DNA of 64,000 bases from CAWEQO01 sp963811225 (GCA_963811225.1 CAWEQO010000004.1:186001-250000), one strand, 5' to 3'; shown: positions 1 through 10,974, numbered from the stretch's first letter. Made by a program: numbers and translations. Notes: generated from the sequence alone by a model not told the origin.

Positions 1-1
1 C

Positions 2-718
2 CAACCATCATTAACCGAAAAGATGCTTGCTGAAGCTAGCAAGTACGGCTCGGTGACAATCCGGCGGATTTATGGGGACTGGACCCAGGCAAATATGGGC
101 GGATGGAAGGATTTCTTACAGACGTTTGCAATCCAACCCATCCAGCAGTTCCGGTACACAACAGGCAAGAATGCAACCGACAGCGCGATGATTATCGACG
201 CGATGGATATCCTATACAACGGCGGAGCCGATGGCTTCTGCCTGGTATCCAGCGACAGCGATTATACTCGCCTGGCGACTCGCATTCGTGAGATGGGTTT
301 CTTCGTGATGGGGATTGGGAAGAGGACGACACCGCGGGCGTTTGTAAATGCCTGCGACCTGTTCGTATTCACCCAAAACCTGATACCCGAAGAAAGCAAC
401 AAGCAGCACAGCAACCAGAGGAAGAGCTCGACGGCTCGTGAGCCGTCTACGCCCGACACCACCACGCCCGACACCACTACGCCCGACCCGCTGCCGCTGT
501 TGAAGAGCGCCTTCGACATTGCGGCGCAGGACGACGGCTGGGCTTTTTTGGGCACGATCGGCCACCACTTGCGCCAGCTCGACCCAAGCTTTGACTCACG
601 CACTTATGGATTCAAGCAGCTTTCGCTGCTGATCCGGGGTTTCCCGAAAATATTCACCGTGCAAGAATTGAAAACGCCTGACGGCAACTCGGTCATCTCG
701 GTCAAGCTGAAAGAATGA
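2..718 (+). CDS. NYN-domain putative RNase with C-terminal OST-HTH/LOTUS domain, 5' end outside window
   Basis: The reading frame is open to the window edge with no stop before the ATG at 23, so the N-terminus (including the first NYN aspartate) is probably missing. The visible part has NYN (LabA/DUF88-like) hallmarks: YGDW near the start, GKNATDSAMIIDAMD, then VSSDSDYTRLATRIREMG and the C-terminal VNACD. NYN domains are PIN-like metal-dependent RNases. After a low-complexity Ser/Thr/Pro linker rich in TPDTT repeats (about residues 130-155), the last 75 residues resemble an OST-HTH/LOTUS RNA-binding module (WAFLGTIGHHLRQLDPSF, YGFKQLSLLIRGFPKIF). Family knowledge suggests RNA processing or turnover; the target is unknown. 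It reads toward a sensor kinase 85 bp downstream. Confidence 0.85.
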   Translation, partial: QPSLTEKMLAEASKYGSVTIRRIYGDWTQANMGGWKDFLQTFAIQPIQQFRYTTGKNATDSAMIIDAMDILYNGGADGFCLVSSDSDYTRLATRIREMGFFVMGIGKRTTPRAFVNACDLFVFTQNLIPEESNKQHSNQRKSSTAREPSTPDTTTPDTTTPDPLPLLKSAFDIAAQDDGWAFLGTIGHHLRQLDPSFDSRTYGFKQLSLLIRGFPKIFTVQELKTPDGNSVISVKLKE

Positions 719-803
719 GAGGATGGAAACTGCGGCGATGAAAAGCTTCAACAGCCTTCCCGCCGTCGTTCCCGTCGGAGACGGGAAAAAACAGTAAGCA
801 CAA

Positions 804-2192
804 ATGCGGATTCGTCTGATTCTGGCGTTCACTCTGGTAGCCCTGGTCGCGATACTGGCCGTGGTGGTGTTCGTACGCCTCGACACGCAGCGTCAGGTGG
901 AAAACTACATGTTTCGCGGGGGGATGGTGGGGGCGGAAACGCTGGTGAACGAGCTGGAGACGTACCACGCCCAAAACGGAAGCTGGCAGGGCGTGGAGGC
1001 ACTCCTCAACGCCCTGCACGGCGGTCCCGGAGGGGGCAGCATGGGAAGGGGGCGCAGGGCGGGCCAGAGCATGATGAATCAGCGCCTGATGCTGATTGAT
1101 GCAGACGGCAGCTTAGTCTATGACACAACCGGCGAGATCCCTTCCGGGACGCAAATCGAGAACGGTTCCATCCGGCAATCGATCCAGCTGGTCAATAACC
1201 GCAACAAAACAATCGGATATTTGCTGGTGAATGGGGGGCTGATCTTCCAACCGGGAGACCAGCAGCCCCTGATCCAGCGCTTGAACAATGCCGCCTTATA
1301 CGCGGCATTGATCGCGCTGGCGCTGGGACTGGCGATTGCGCTCGTACTGTCGTCGCAACTGATAAAGCCCGTGCGCAACCTCACCCGGGCAGCCGAAAAG
1401 GTGGCGGCAGGCGATCTGGCGCAGCAAGTGCCGGTGCGTGGCAATGATGAATTGGCCGGGCTGGGGCGATCCTTCAACACGATGAGCGATTCGCTGCGGA
1501 GGTCGGAGGAGCGGCGGCAGGCTATGACGGCGGACATCGCCCACGAGCTGCGCACGCCGCTGGCCGTGCAGCGGGCCCATCTGGAAGCGCTGCAAGATGG
1601 TATCTACCCGCTGACGGTGGAAAATCTGCAGCCGGTGATGGACCAGACCGAGCTGCTCGGGCGGCTGGTGGATGATCTGCGCACGCTGGCGTTGGCGGAT
1701 GCGGGCGAACTGGCGCTGCAGAAAGAGCCGGTGGAGCTGGGGGCGTTCTTGCAAGAGGCGCTGCGACCGTTCCAGTCGCAAGCGGCGGCGCAGAATATCC
1801 GGCTGGTGCTGGAGTGTGTCCCGGCGGACGGCGAACAGATGGTCCTGGCGGACCGCCACCGCCTGGCGCAGATCCTGAACAACCTGATGAGCAACGCTTT
1901 GCGGCACACGCCGGACGGCGGGCAGATCGACGTGACCTTGCGCCAGGAGGGGGCGTGGGCGCAGATCGAGGTGCACGACAGCGGTCGGGGCATCCCGGCC
2001 GAGACGCTGGAGCGGGTGTTCGAGCGATTCTACCGGGCGGACAAGTCACGCAGCCGCCAGGAGGGCGGGACGGGACTGGGCCTGGCGATTGCGAGGCAGC
2101 TGGCCGCGGTGCACGGGGGCGAACTGCGGGCGGCGAATGACCCGGCAGGGGGCGCTGTGTTCCGCCTGCGCCTGCCAAAGGAAAGAGCCTGA
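804..2192 (+). CDS. Membrane sensor histidine kinase (HAMP-HisKA-HATPase)
   Basis: A 462-residue two-pass sensor kinase of the BaeS/CpxA type. Membrane segments lie at about residues 4-22 and 168-188 and enclose an extracytoplasmic sensor of about 145 residues with a Gly/Arg-rich stretch. A HAMP domain follows (about 190-240), then HisKA with IAHELRTPL (phosphorylated His about residue 247), and the ATPase domain with N box (NNLMSNALRH), G1 (DSGRGIP) and G2 (GGTGLGLAIA). No response regulator is seen on either side, so it is an orphan kinase here or its partner lies upstream outside the window. The ATG at 804 has only a weak ribosome site. A terminator follows at 2217. Confidence 0.93.
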   Translation: MRIRLILAFTLVALVAILAVVVFVRLDTQRQVENYMFRGGMVGAETLVNELETYHAQNGSWQGVEALLNALHGGPGGGSMGRGRRAGQSMMNQRLMLIDADGSLVYDTTGEIPSGTQIENGSIRQSIQLVNNRNKTIGYLLVNGGLIFQPGDQQPLIQRLNNAALYAALIALALGLAIALVLSSQLIKPVRNLTRAAEKVAAGDLAQQVPVRGNDELAGLGRSFNTMSDSLRRSEERRQAMTADIAHELRTPLAVQRAHLEALQDGIYPLTVENLQPVMDQTELLGRLVDDLRTLALADAGELALQKEPVELGAFLQEALRPFQSQAAAQNIRLVLECVPADGEQMVLADRHRLAQILNNLMSNALRHTPDGGQIDVTLRQEGAWAQIEVHDSGRGIPAETLERVFERFYRADKSRSRQEGGTGLGLAIARQLAAVHGGELRAANDPAGGAVFRLRLPKERA

Positions 2193-2216
2193 CATTCGAA
2201 GATCGGACAGAAAGAA

Positions 2217-2244
2217 AAGGGCAGAGCCAGACGGCTCTGCCCTT
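2217..2244 (+). terminator. Intrinsic terminator after the sensor kinase
   Basis: Perfect 12-bp stem aagggcagagcc / ggctctgccctt around the loop agac, 24 bp after the kinase stop codon. No long T-run follows, so termination strength is uncertain. Confidence 0.7.
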
Positions 2245-2350
2245 AAAATGTGCCCCTTCATCCAATCCCGTGCAGCCATCCAGTCAAACACGACACCCTT
2301 TGAATGCTCTCAGCGCAAAGATCATCGTTTTAAGAGAGCGGCAATTCCGG

Positions 2351-2356
2351 TATAAT
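2351..2356 (+). promoter_or_regulatory. Candidate -10 element for the following lipoprotein gene
   Basis: A consensus TATAAT lies 106 bp upstream of the lipoprotein start in a locally AT-rich stretch. No good -35 hexamer is visible at 16-18 bp, so this is a weak call resting on the -10 and its position. Confidence 0.4.
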
Positions 2357-2461
2357 AAACTAGAAAAATATGATAGAATACCAGTTCTAGCAATCATTGT
2401 GACTGTTGAGGCGAGTTGTCGCCGGCAGTTGCAAGCCGGGTTGCATGCAAAGGGAGGGAAC

Positions 2462-3103
2462 GTGTACAGGCGGTTTGCAGGTTTATTTGTGGTGTTACTC
2501 CTGGCGGTCGTGGCGAGTGGGTGCAATTTGACCACCTCAACACCTGTGGTCGTTACGTCCGCAGCGACCAACGAGCAGGCGGCGGTCGCTCAAAGTGTCG
2601 AGCAGACCGTTGCGGCGGTTCAAGCGACAATGCAGGCGGGGGTGCAGGTGACATCGGCCCCGGGGACGCAGCAGCAGCCGCAGCCACAGGCATCGGCTGT
2701 CCCTCCCTCCGGACAAAGTACAGAGCCCACAGGATCGATTATGGGTGATATCACCTTCCCGAGTGGTGAGGCCCCACAGCTGCGCATCGTCGCTTTTGAA
2801 GTGGCAGAGGGAAGGCCGACCGGGCAATACTACTACATCGAGACCAACCCGGGCCAGACTGCTTACAATATGACCCAACTCCCGGCGACCAGCTACTTTG
2901 TGATCGCTTATACGCTGCCCGATTACAGCGGCGAGCCGATGGCGGCGGGATACACCCAGGCGGTGACCTGCGGCTTGACGGAAAACTGCACCGATCACAG
3001 CCTGATCCCGGTGGCGGTCAACGCAGGCCAGGAGACCCAAGGGGCCAGCCCGACCGATTGGAACGCACCGCCGCAGACCTATCCGAACGATCCGGTCGGA
3101 TAA
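2462..3103 (+). CDS. Secreted lipoprotein with low-complexity linker, function unknown
   Basis: The frame is open from 2270, but the GTG at 2462 is the likely start: it follows AAGGGAGGGAA and begins directly with a lipoprotein signal (YRRFAGL, hydrophobic core, then VVASGC with the lipidated Cys about residue 20). A Gln/Ala/Thr-rich, probably disordered linker (about residues 25-85) leads to a C-terminal domain of about 125 residues that looks beta-rich (GSIMGDITFPSGEAPQLRI) with one Cys pair (CGLTENC). The domain start resembles carboxypeptidase-regulatory-like or transthyretin-like folds, but I do not identify it firmly. It would be anchored to the outer face of the membrane. Confidence 0.75.
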   Translation: MYRRFAGLFVVLLLAVVASGCNLTTSTPVVVTSAATNEQAAVAQSVEQTVAAVQATMQAGVQVTSAPGTQQQPQPQASAVPPSGQSTEPTGSIMGDITFPSGEAPQLRIVAFEVAEGRPTGQYYYIETNPGQTAYNMTQLPATSYFVIAYTLPDYSGEPMAAGYTQAVTCGLTENCTDHSLIPVAVNAGQETQGASPTDWNAPPQTYPNDPVG

Positions 3104-3117
3104 ATTTTAGAAGTAGG

Positions 3118-3168
3118 GGATTGGTTGTGTTTCAGAATGAAGTAATCATTCGGAAACACAACCAATCC
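3118..3168. terminator. Long two-part hairpin between lipoprotein gene and uvrB
   Basis: The outer arms ggattggttgtgtttc and gaaacacaaccaatcc are perfectly complementary, and the interior carries a second stem gaatga / tcattc. The whole forms one rod of about 22 bp. It lies 15 bp after the lipoprotein stop and about 38 bp before the uvrB start; a terminator role is likely. Confidence 0.7.
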
Positions 3169-3206
3169 TGTTCTCTGTCAGGCATAGAAAGATTAAAAGG
3201 ACCGAG

Positions 3207-5255
<2,049 letters not shown>

Positions 5256-5277
5256 CCGCTTATTAATGTCTCACGTC

Positions 5278-5317
5278 AAGACGCCAAGAAGAGCTTAAAG
5301 GCCTCCCTTGGCGTCTT
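5278..5317. terminator. Bidirectional terminator between uvrB and acyP
   Basis: Perfect 11-bp stem aagacgccaag / cttggcgtctt with an 18-nt loop, between the convergent ends of uvrB and the acylphosphatase gene. A weaker outer pairing (tctca / tgaga) extends it. Confidence 0.7.
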
Positions 5318-5335
5318 CGCATGAGATCAAAATTA

Positions 5336-5629
5336 TTACATGGTGCGTCGGACGTCGAAGCGGGTGAACTCGCCGGTGGCGTCCTGCCATTCCTGCGAGA
5401 CATTTTGAACCATAGCGGAGCGTGGTCCCTGGCGCAGCTTACCGAGCAAATATTCCAGCGATTTGCGGTCGCCCTCGGCGATCACCTCGACTTTGCCGTC
5501 GAAAGTGTTGCGCACCCAGCCGGTCAGATGCAGGGCTTGAGCGGTATCCATCACAAACATGCGAAACCCAACTCCCTGGACAAAACCGTCGATGGTGGCG
5601 CTTAACCTCTCATTCGTGTTTTCAGACAT
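5336..5629 (-). CDS. acyP: Acylphosphatase
   Basis: A 97-residue acylphosphatase, the usual size for this small alpha/beta sandwich enzyme that hydrolyses carboxyl-phosphate bonds such as acetyl phosphate and 1,3-bisphosphoglycerate. The family signature is complete: GFVQGVGFRMF supplies the phosphate cradle and catalytic Arg, and GWVRNTFDGKVEV supplies the catalytic Asn. The start is preceded by AAGGGGAGCTGCT on the minus strand, and a TATAAT (5661-5656, minus) lies about 27 nt upstream. It is transcribed away from the ABC exporter gene and converges with uvrB. Confidence 0.95.
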   Translation of the reverse strand: MSENTNERLSATIDGFVQGVGFRMFVMDTAQALHLTGWVRNTFDGKVEVIAEGDRKSLEYLLGKLRQGPRSAMVQNVSQEWQDATGEFTRFDVRRTM

Positions 5630-5685
5630 AGCAGCTCCCCTTGTCTTTTGACCCTATTATAAAAGCGAATGGACGTAAATCTTCG

Positions 5686-5768
5686 AATTGTCTTACGAGT
5701 TTCAACTTTTTTGGGGAAAATAGGGCATTGTCAAAGTGGATACGAAAGACAATTAGAAAATTGTCTTT
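5686..5768. promoter_or_regulatory. Repeated AATTGTCTT half-sites in the acyP/ABC-exporter divergent region
   Basis: AATTGTCTT occurs at 5686-5694 and again as a perfect inverted pair at 5745-5768 (aaagacaatt, 4-nt spacer, aattgtcttt). The pair sits 26 bp upstream of a TACAAT (5794-5799) that could be the -10 of the exporter gene. Spacing and symmetry suit an operator for a dimeric regulator; the regulator is unknown. Confidence 0.45.
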
Positions 5769-5835
5769 ATTCGTGGTTCTCTTGTTTTTGTAATACAATT
5801 AAGTCACCAAACTATATTTCTAGAAGGTAGTTCCG

Positions 5836-7590
5836 TTGAAGCCATTTGAACTCGTTTTCTATTATGCCCGGCGGTATGTCTGGGCGCTTATCATCGCAGC
5901 AGTCAGTATGCTGTGCCTGGTTAGTATCCAACTGCTGTTACCCTGGATCATTCGAACGCTGATCTCTCTGATCACCGATCAGGGCCTAAACGCCGCCAGT
6001 CTATCGGAGGTCAGTCGCCTGGCGCTGCTGGCCTTGGGCGTGTATGTGCTGCGGGCGGTGATGCAGTTTGTGCAGAGTTACATCTCGCACTTTGCCGGTT
6101 GGGGTGTGGTTGCCGACGTTCGCAAGCACATCTACGAGCACATGCAGCGCCTGTCGCTGCGGTTCTATGAAGACAAGCAGACCGGCCAGCTGATGTCCAA
6201 CCTGGTCAATGACACCAACCTGTTCGAGCAGCTGATCTCGCACGCGGTGCCGGACGTGCTGGTGAACATCATCACACTGATCGGCGTGAGCGCGGTGTTG
6301 TTCAGTCTCAACTGGCGCTTGACGCTGTTGAGCATGGCGCCGATGCCGCTGATCTTTTTCTCGCTGCGTCTGTACGCCAAAATCGTGCGGCCGGCATTTC
6401 GCGCCCGGCAGAAGGAGCTGGGAGATTTCAACGCCGTGCTGAACGACAACCTTTCCGGCATCCGCGAGATCAAGGCCTTCACTCGCGAGGAAGTCGAGCT
6501 GGACCGGGTGGGCTATTGGATCGAGCGCTACCGCCAGTCGATGATGAATGCGCTGCGGTTGATGGCAATCTTCTCGCCGTTCGTGGAATTCACCTCGTCG
6601 CTGGGCCTGCTGGTAGTGATCTTCTTCGGCGGCCGGCTGGCCTTGCAGGGCGCTCTGCCGGTGGCCGACCTGGTGGCGTTCTTCCTGTACCTCGACCTGT
6701 TCTACCAGCCGGTGCGCAAGTTAAGCACCGCCTGGGAGCAAATCCAGGAGTCGCTGGCGGGCGCCGACCGGCTCGCAAACCTGCTCGCAGAAAACCCTGA
6801 GGTGCAGAGCGACCCGCGCGCCAATGCGCTTGAAGGGCGCGCGGAGGGTGCCATCACCTTTGAGAACGTGACGTTTGCCTACAACAGCGGCGAGACCGTG
6901 CTGGAGGGCATCTCCCTCGACATTCCGGCCTGCAATGTGGTGGCCCTGGTGGGCCCGACCGGAGTGGGTAAGTCGACGCTGGTTAGCCTGATCCCGCGCT
7001 TCTATGACGCTTGCAGCGGCTCGGTATGCCTGGATGGGCAAGACATCCGTGACCTGACGCTGGAGAGCCTGCGCAAGCAGATCAGCATTGTGCTGCAGGA
7101 TGTGTTCCTGTTTCACGGCACTGTACGAGACAACCTGTTGTTCGGACGGCCGGACGCCGGCGACGAGGAGATGTTCGAGGCGGCCCGAATTGCCAATGCC
7201 GACGAGTTTATCCAGAAGCTGCCGGAAGGTTACGACACCTTGATCGGAGAGCGAGGCGTCAAGCTGTCGGGCGGGCAGAAGCAGCGCCTGTCGATTGCGC
7301 GGGCGGTGCTGAAGGATGCTCCCATCCTGATCCTGGATGAGGCCACCTCCTCAGTGGATACCGAGACCGAGCTGCTGATCCAAGAGGCGCTCGAACGCCT
7401 GATGGTTGGCAAAACCACCATCATCATCGCCCACCGCTTATCGACGGTGCGGAATGCCAACAAAATCGTCGTGCTGGAAGGCAAGCGGATCGTCGAGATG
7501 GGCACCCACGACGAGCTGGTGGCCGAGAACGGGCTGTACAAGCGGCTGTATACGGTGCAGCACCAGCTGGAGCCGCACGGGGCCGGATAA
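5836..7590 (+). CDS. ABC transporter, fused permease and ATPase (MsbA/MdlB type)
   Basis: A 584-residue half-transporter: six membrane helices in about residues 15-300 (exporter type I fold), then a nucleotide-binding domain with Walker A GPTGVGKS, Q-loop IVLQDVFLF, signature LSGGQKQR, Walker B ILILDEATSSVD and H-loop IAHRLST. Such proteins dimerise to export lipids, drugs or peptides; the substrate cannot be told. The start is TTG at 5836, chosen because AGAAGGTAG stands 5 bp ahead and no ATG fits. It is followed 30 bp later by the GT-C-like gene, possibly as one operon, which would fit lipid-linked sugar export (inference). Confidence 0.95.
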   Translation: MKPFELVFYYARRYVWALIIAAVSMLCLVSIQLLLPWIIRTLISLITDQGLNAASLSEVSRLALLALGVYVLRAVMQFVQSYISHFAGWGVVADVRKHIYEHMQRLSLRFYEDKQTGQLMSNLVNDTNLFEQLISHAVPDVLVNIITLIGVSAVLFSLNWRLTLLSMAPMPLIFFSLRLYAKIVRPAFRARQKELGDFNAVLNDNLSGIREIKAFTREEVELDRVGYWIERYRQSMMNALRLMAIFSPFVEFTSSLGLLVVIFFGGRLALQGALPVADLVAFFLYLDLFYQPVRKLSTAWEQIQESLAGADRLANLLAENPEVQSDPRANALEGRAEGAITFENVTFAYNSGETVLEGISLDIPACNVVALVGPTGVGKSTLVSLIPRFYDACSGSVCLDGQDIRDLTLESLRKQISIVLQDVFLFHGTVRDNLLFGRPDAGDEEMFEAARIANADEFIQKLPEGYDTLIGERGVKLSGGQKQRLSIARAVLKDAPILILDEATSSVDTETELLIQEALERLMVGKTTIIIAHRLSTVRNANKIVVLEGKRIVEMGTHDELVAENGLYKRLYTVQHQLEPHGAG

Positions 7591-7620
7591 ATCCATGTCG
7601 ATTGGGAGAGGCTGCGCTTG

Positions 7621-9960
7621 ATGGCCCGCCTGGAGGCGCTGACCCGGCGAACGACCCGGATGCAAGCGGCCTGGGGCCCGGCTGCTGCGGCGGCGCTGGT
7701 CAGCGCGGCAGCGGCGCTGTTTGCATATGCCATGCTGCTCGACCAGCCGGCGCTCAGCTCGCGCAAGCTGAGCGCATTGGGGCTCGGGTCCGTCGCCCTG
7801 GCGGTGGGTCTGTACCCGCTCAATTCCCTGTTCCTTTTCCCACCCTTGCGTCGACTGCGGCTGCCTGCTCGCACTGCGGCGGTCGTAGCGACGCTGCTGT
7901 TTGGGCTGTACCTGACCAGCTACAGCCCATGGAAGCTGCCGCGCACGCCGCTGCTGCCTGCTCCACTGACGATTCAGGCGCTGGAGGAGGCGCACCCGGC
8001 ATCGAGTGGAAACTCGGTCGAGCTGCTCGGCTTCCGGGCCGATGGCGGTTTTATCAGTTACGAAACCCTGCGACAGCAGGGCGACTGGCAGCGAGAGGGC
8101 GCCTCGCTCACAGCGCCGGAGGGTGGCCAGGCTTCCCTGCGCTGGCGTGGACGGGTGCGTGATACCGTGCTGCTGTTTAGAGGATCGCCGGATGCGGGGA
8201 CCGTGCGGGTGACCTGGAGGGATGTTTCGGCGCGTTACGATCTCTACAGTCCGACGATGCAGGAGATCCCCGTCCACGACCTGCACACTCCGAAAGCCTG
8301 GGAGCGGGCGCTGGTAACGCTGGCGTTCGGTGGGCTGCTGGGGTATGCGTCGCTGCTGCTGGTGGGGCTGCTGCTGACGGCCTGGCCTTCTGCCCAACCC
8401 TCACCCCAGCCCGCTTCTAAGGGGCGAGGGGACTGGAAGATCTTTCCGCTGGCTTTCCTGGCGTTTCTGCTGGTGACGCGTTCGTTTGGGCTGTGGATTG
8501 TCAGCGATTCCAGCAATTACCTCAGCGCGGCACGGCATTTTGTGGCCGGGCAGGGTTACATCGCCCTGAATGGTGACACCTACGACTGGTGGCCGCCGCT
8601 GTACCCGAATTTTCTGTCCCTGCTGGAGCTGCTGCCCTTCGACGAACTTGGGTTGATGCACCTGCTGCATGTGGCGCTGTTCGGGCTAAACCTGGTTTTG
8701 GCCGCGAGGCTGGCCCGGCAGATGCTGCCGGAGCGAAGGCTGTTTATGTTGGCCTTGGCGCTGACTTTCTTCTCGACTGCGCTGCTATCTTCCACGAACG
8801 CGCTGCTCTCCGAGCCGGTGTTCAACCTGTTCCTGCTGGGGTTCTTGATCTGCCTGGTTCGCTATCTCGAAACCGGGGATGCGCGGGCGGGGATTTTCTC
8901 GGCGGTGTTCGCGGCGATGGTTCCGATGACCCGGTATGCGGGCGTCACGGCGGTGATCGCAGGGTGCCTGGCGCTGCTGGTGGTTCCGCGGCTCAAGACC
9001 TACCCAACCGAACCATCGCTGCAGGGAAGGCGAGGGTTAAGCGGAGTCTTCTTGCGTTTGCTTCAGGCGTTTGCGTTTGGGCTGGCGGCCAGCTTTCCAA
9101 TGGCGCTGTGGATCGGGCGCAATTACCTGATCTCTGGCTGGTTCACCGGTCCGCGTACGCCTTCGACCGTTTCTTTTTGGGAGAACCTGCACCGCACCTG
9201 GGTGACGATCTCGGGTTGGTACCTGCCCGGTCCGGTAGCGCCGGTGGGGTTTGGTCTGGCGCTGGCGCTGCTGCTGGCATTCCTATGGCTGCGCTGGCGG
9301 CGCGAAGGCATTGAGGCGCTGGGACCGTTCGCACGCCCGGCCATCGCCGTCCCGGCGGTATTCAGCCTGGTTTACGTGGCGCAGCTGGTGATCACGCTCT
9401 CGATTGTCGAAAACGCCGGCATTGGCGACCGATTGCTGTCACCGGTTTTCGTGCCGCTGACCTTCCTGCTGCTGTTCGCCTTCTGGCGGCTGGCGCCACA
9501 GCTGCCTGCCAAGTGGATGAACACGGCTGCGGCGCTCGGGCTCAGCGGTGCGCTGCTGGTCGGGCCGCTGACATCCTGGGCGAACACCTTCGACATGCCG
9601 GTGACGACCCACAACGGCCATTTTTCGATCTACTCTTTGAAGGCCAGCCCACTGATCGAGGCGCTGCGGGCGGAGCCGCTCGACCCCGATCTGCCTGCCT
9701 ACAGCAACTGCCCGCGCTGCATGTACGTCTTTGCGCATATTCATCCGGTCGCGGAGTTCAACGATACGCCAAAGTATCGTTCTCTGCCCGCCGACCGGGG
9801 CCCGTTCTACATTGTCTGGTTCGATGAGGTCCCGCCGGTGAATTTCCCCTTCGGCGAGCGTTATCCCTTGCCGAACGTGGAGGACATTTTAGGGCAGCCG
9901 GCGCAGGTGCAGACGGTGGCAAGGGTCAAAGATGGAGCGATTTACCTGGTTGCGCCTTAA
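7621..9960 (+). CDS. Large polytopic membrane protein, GT-C-like glycosyltransferase
   Basis: About 780 residues with roughly 11-13 hydrophobic helices: several at the N-terminus, a soluble loop (about residues 110-230), a helix near 240-265, then a dense helical block (about 280-660) and a soluble C-terminal domain. The second block begins WIVSDSSNYLSAARHFVAGQG and DTYDWWPPLYP, the pattern of GT-C lipid-linked sugar transferases (PMT/ArnT/DUF2029-like), where an acidic residue of the first loop is catalytic. I infer glycosyltransfer from a polyprenyl-phosphate sugar; donor and acceptor are unknown. ATG 7621 is preferred over TTG 7618 because GGGAGAG lies 10 bp upstream. A G/C palindromic repeat is embedded at 8398. 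Confidence 0.75.
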   Translation: MARLEALTRRTTRMQAAWGPAAAAALVSAAAALFAYAMLLDQPALSSRKLSALGLGSVALAVGLYPLNSLFLFPPLRRLRLPARTAAVVATLLFGLYLTSYSPWKLPRTPLLPAPLTIQALEEAHPASSGNSVELLGFRADGGFISYETLRQQGDWQREGASLTAPEGGQASLRWRGRVRDTVLLFRGSPDAGTVRVTWRDVSARYDLYSPTMQEIPVHDLHTPKAWERALVTLAFGGLLGYASLLLVGLLLTAWPSAQPSPQPASKGRGDWKIFPLAFLAFLLVTRSFGLWIVSDSSNYLSAARHFVAGQGYIALNGDTYDWWPPLYPNFLSLLELLPFDELGLMHLLHVALFGLNLVLAARLARQMLPERRLFMLALALTFFSTALLSSTNALLSEPVFNLFLLGFLICLVRYLETGDARAGIFSAVFAAMVPMTRYAGVTAVIAGCLALLVVPRLKTYPTEPSLQGRRGLSGVFLRLLQAFAFGLAASFPMALWIGRNYLISGWFTGPRTPSTVSFWENLHRTWVTISGWYLPGPVAPVGFGLALALLLAFLWLRWRREGIEALGPFARPAIAVPAVFSLVYVAQLVITLSIVENAGIGDRLLSPVFVPLTFLLLFAFWRLAPQLPAKWMNTAAALGLSGALLVGPLTSWANTFDMPVTTHNGHFSIYSLKASPLIEALRAEPLDPDLPAYSNCPRCMYVFAHIHPVAEFNDTPKYRSLPADRGPFYIVWFDEVPPVNFPFGERYPLPNVEDILGQPAQVQTVARVKDGAIYLVAP
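8398..8430. repeat. Intragenic GC palindrome inside the GT-C-like gene
   Basis: Arms ccctcacccc (8398-8407) and ggggcgaggg (8421-8430) form a hairpin with one mismatch. It encodes part of a low-complexity PSAQPSPQPASKGRG segment between two hydrophobic regions. Its translation resembles the PSPQPSPKGRG peptides that small palindromic repeats leave in proteins of many bacteria. Confidence 0.5.
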
Positions 9961-10002
9961 AGCAGCTCACGCAAGCCACAGAGTGCTTGCGTGAGCTGCT
10001 TT
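9959..10002. terminator. Strong intrinsic terminator between convergent genes
   Basis: Perfect 15-bp stem agcagctcacgcaag / cttgcgtgagctgct with a 10-nt loop, followed by a T-run on the plus strand. The A residues on the other side let it also act for the PAC2 gene on the minus strand. Confidence 0.9.
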
Positions 10003-10017
10003 TTTGATGGGTAGAGG

Positions 10018-10974
10018 TCAGTCCTCGTCTTCTTTCGGACTTTTATCCTCATCTTCGTCTTCGAACTTATCCATCAGGCGGCGCAGTTCTTCCTCCCAAA
10101 CCTCATCGAGAGGGTTGAAGGTGGTTTCTGTGTAGCCGATCGTCAGGTTTTGCAGGTACTCGCGCACGTTCAGCTGCGGGGCGGCCTCATCGATCTCGTT
10201 GATCTTGGATTCGATCAGGTCGGAGAGGTGATCGCTTTTCTTCTCCAGGTCGGTGAGGTCGATGCCGAGATGGAGCATGTGATTGAGGCGGCGCATGATG
10301 GCCAGCCAGGAGGTGAAGTCGTTCTCGATGCGGATGACGTTGCCAATCTGCTCGACGGTGGAGAAATCGTAGGAAGGCACGAAGGCGTAGAACCCCATAT
10401 ACTCGATGCCGCGCTCGCCGGAGCGCTTGCAGACGTACGAGCCGATGCTGGCGCCGCCGTGATAATCCGAGAAACTAACCCCCATCGGCTCCAGCTCGGC
10501 TTTCAGATCTTGTAAACTGTAATTGCAGGAGATCATACGCTCTTTGTCGAAAGGCAGCTCGCCGTATACGCCGCCAAGGCCGATGATGCGCTTGACGCCC
10601 AAATCCTCGGCGATGTCGAGCAGGGCCCTGACGTATCGCTCTACGTCCAGTTGGGGCTCGTCGCCCAGGAAGTAGACGACGCCGCGGCGCTCGTTACCGG
10701 AATAATATAAGTCGTTGTGGGGTGTGGTCAGCGAGACCGGATAGCCCTCGATGAACTGGACCGCGGGGCGCACGAGATCGTGCGTGCCCGGGAACTGGAA
10801 CAGGTAAAACCCGTCCGGGTTGATCGAGCCGATGGCACGAGCCTTGGTCTGGTGGATCAGGTACTGCGGCAGGCCCGACGACACGGAGCCGCCGTCTGCC
10901 CACTGACGCCACCCCACGATCATGTAAATTTCTTCCGAAACTGGCCTTTCAATCAGTTCATACGTTTCGGCCAT
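10018..10974 (-). CDS. PAC2 family protein
   Basis: A 318-residue member of the PAC2 (proteasome assembly chaperone 2, DUF75) family. Recognisable parts are the N-terminal IVGWRQWADGGSVSSGLPQYL, the FPGTHDLVRP segment, LGVKRIIGLGGVYGELP, and the later GIEYMGFYAFVPSYDFS. In actinobacteria and Chloroflexota these are stand-alone proteins of unsettled function; a link to proteasomes is known only for the eukaryotic homologue. The C-terminus is a helical, strongly acidic tail (EEELRRLMDKFEDEDEDK). AGGAGGAATTAT precedes the ATG on the minus strand. No partner gene is adjacent. Confidence 0.85.
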   Translation of the reverse strand: MAETYELIERPVSEEIYMIVGWRQWADGGSVSSGLPQYLIHQTKARAIGSINPDGFYLFQFPGTHDLVRPAVQFIEGYPVSLTTPHNDLYYSGNERRGVVYFLGDEPQLDVERYVRALLDIAEDLGVKRIIGLGGVYGELPFDKERMISCNYSLQDLKAELEPMGVSFSDYHGGASIGSYVCKRSGERGIEYMGFYAFVPSYDFSTVEQIGNVIRIENDFTSWLAIMRRLNHMLHLGIDLTDLEKKSDHLSDLIESKINEIDEAAPQLNVREYLQNLTIGYTETTFNPLDEVWEEELRRLMDKFEDEDEDKSPKEDED

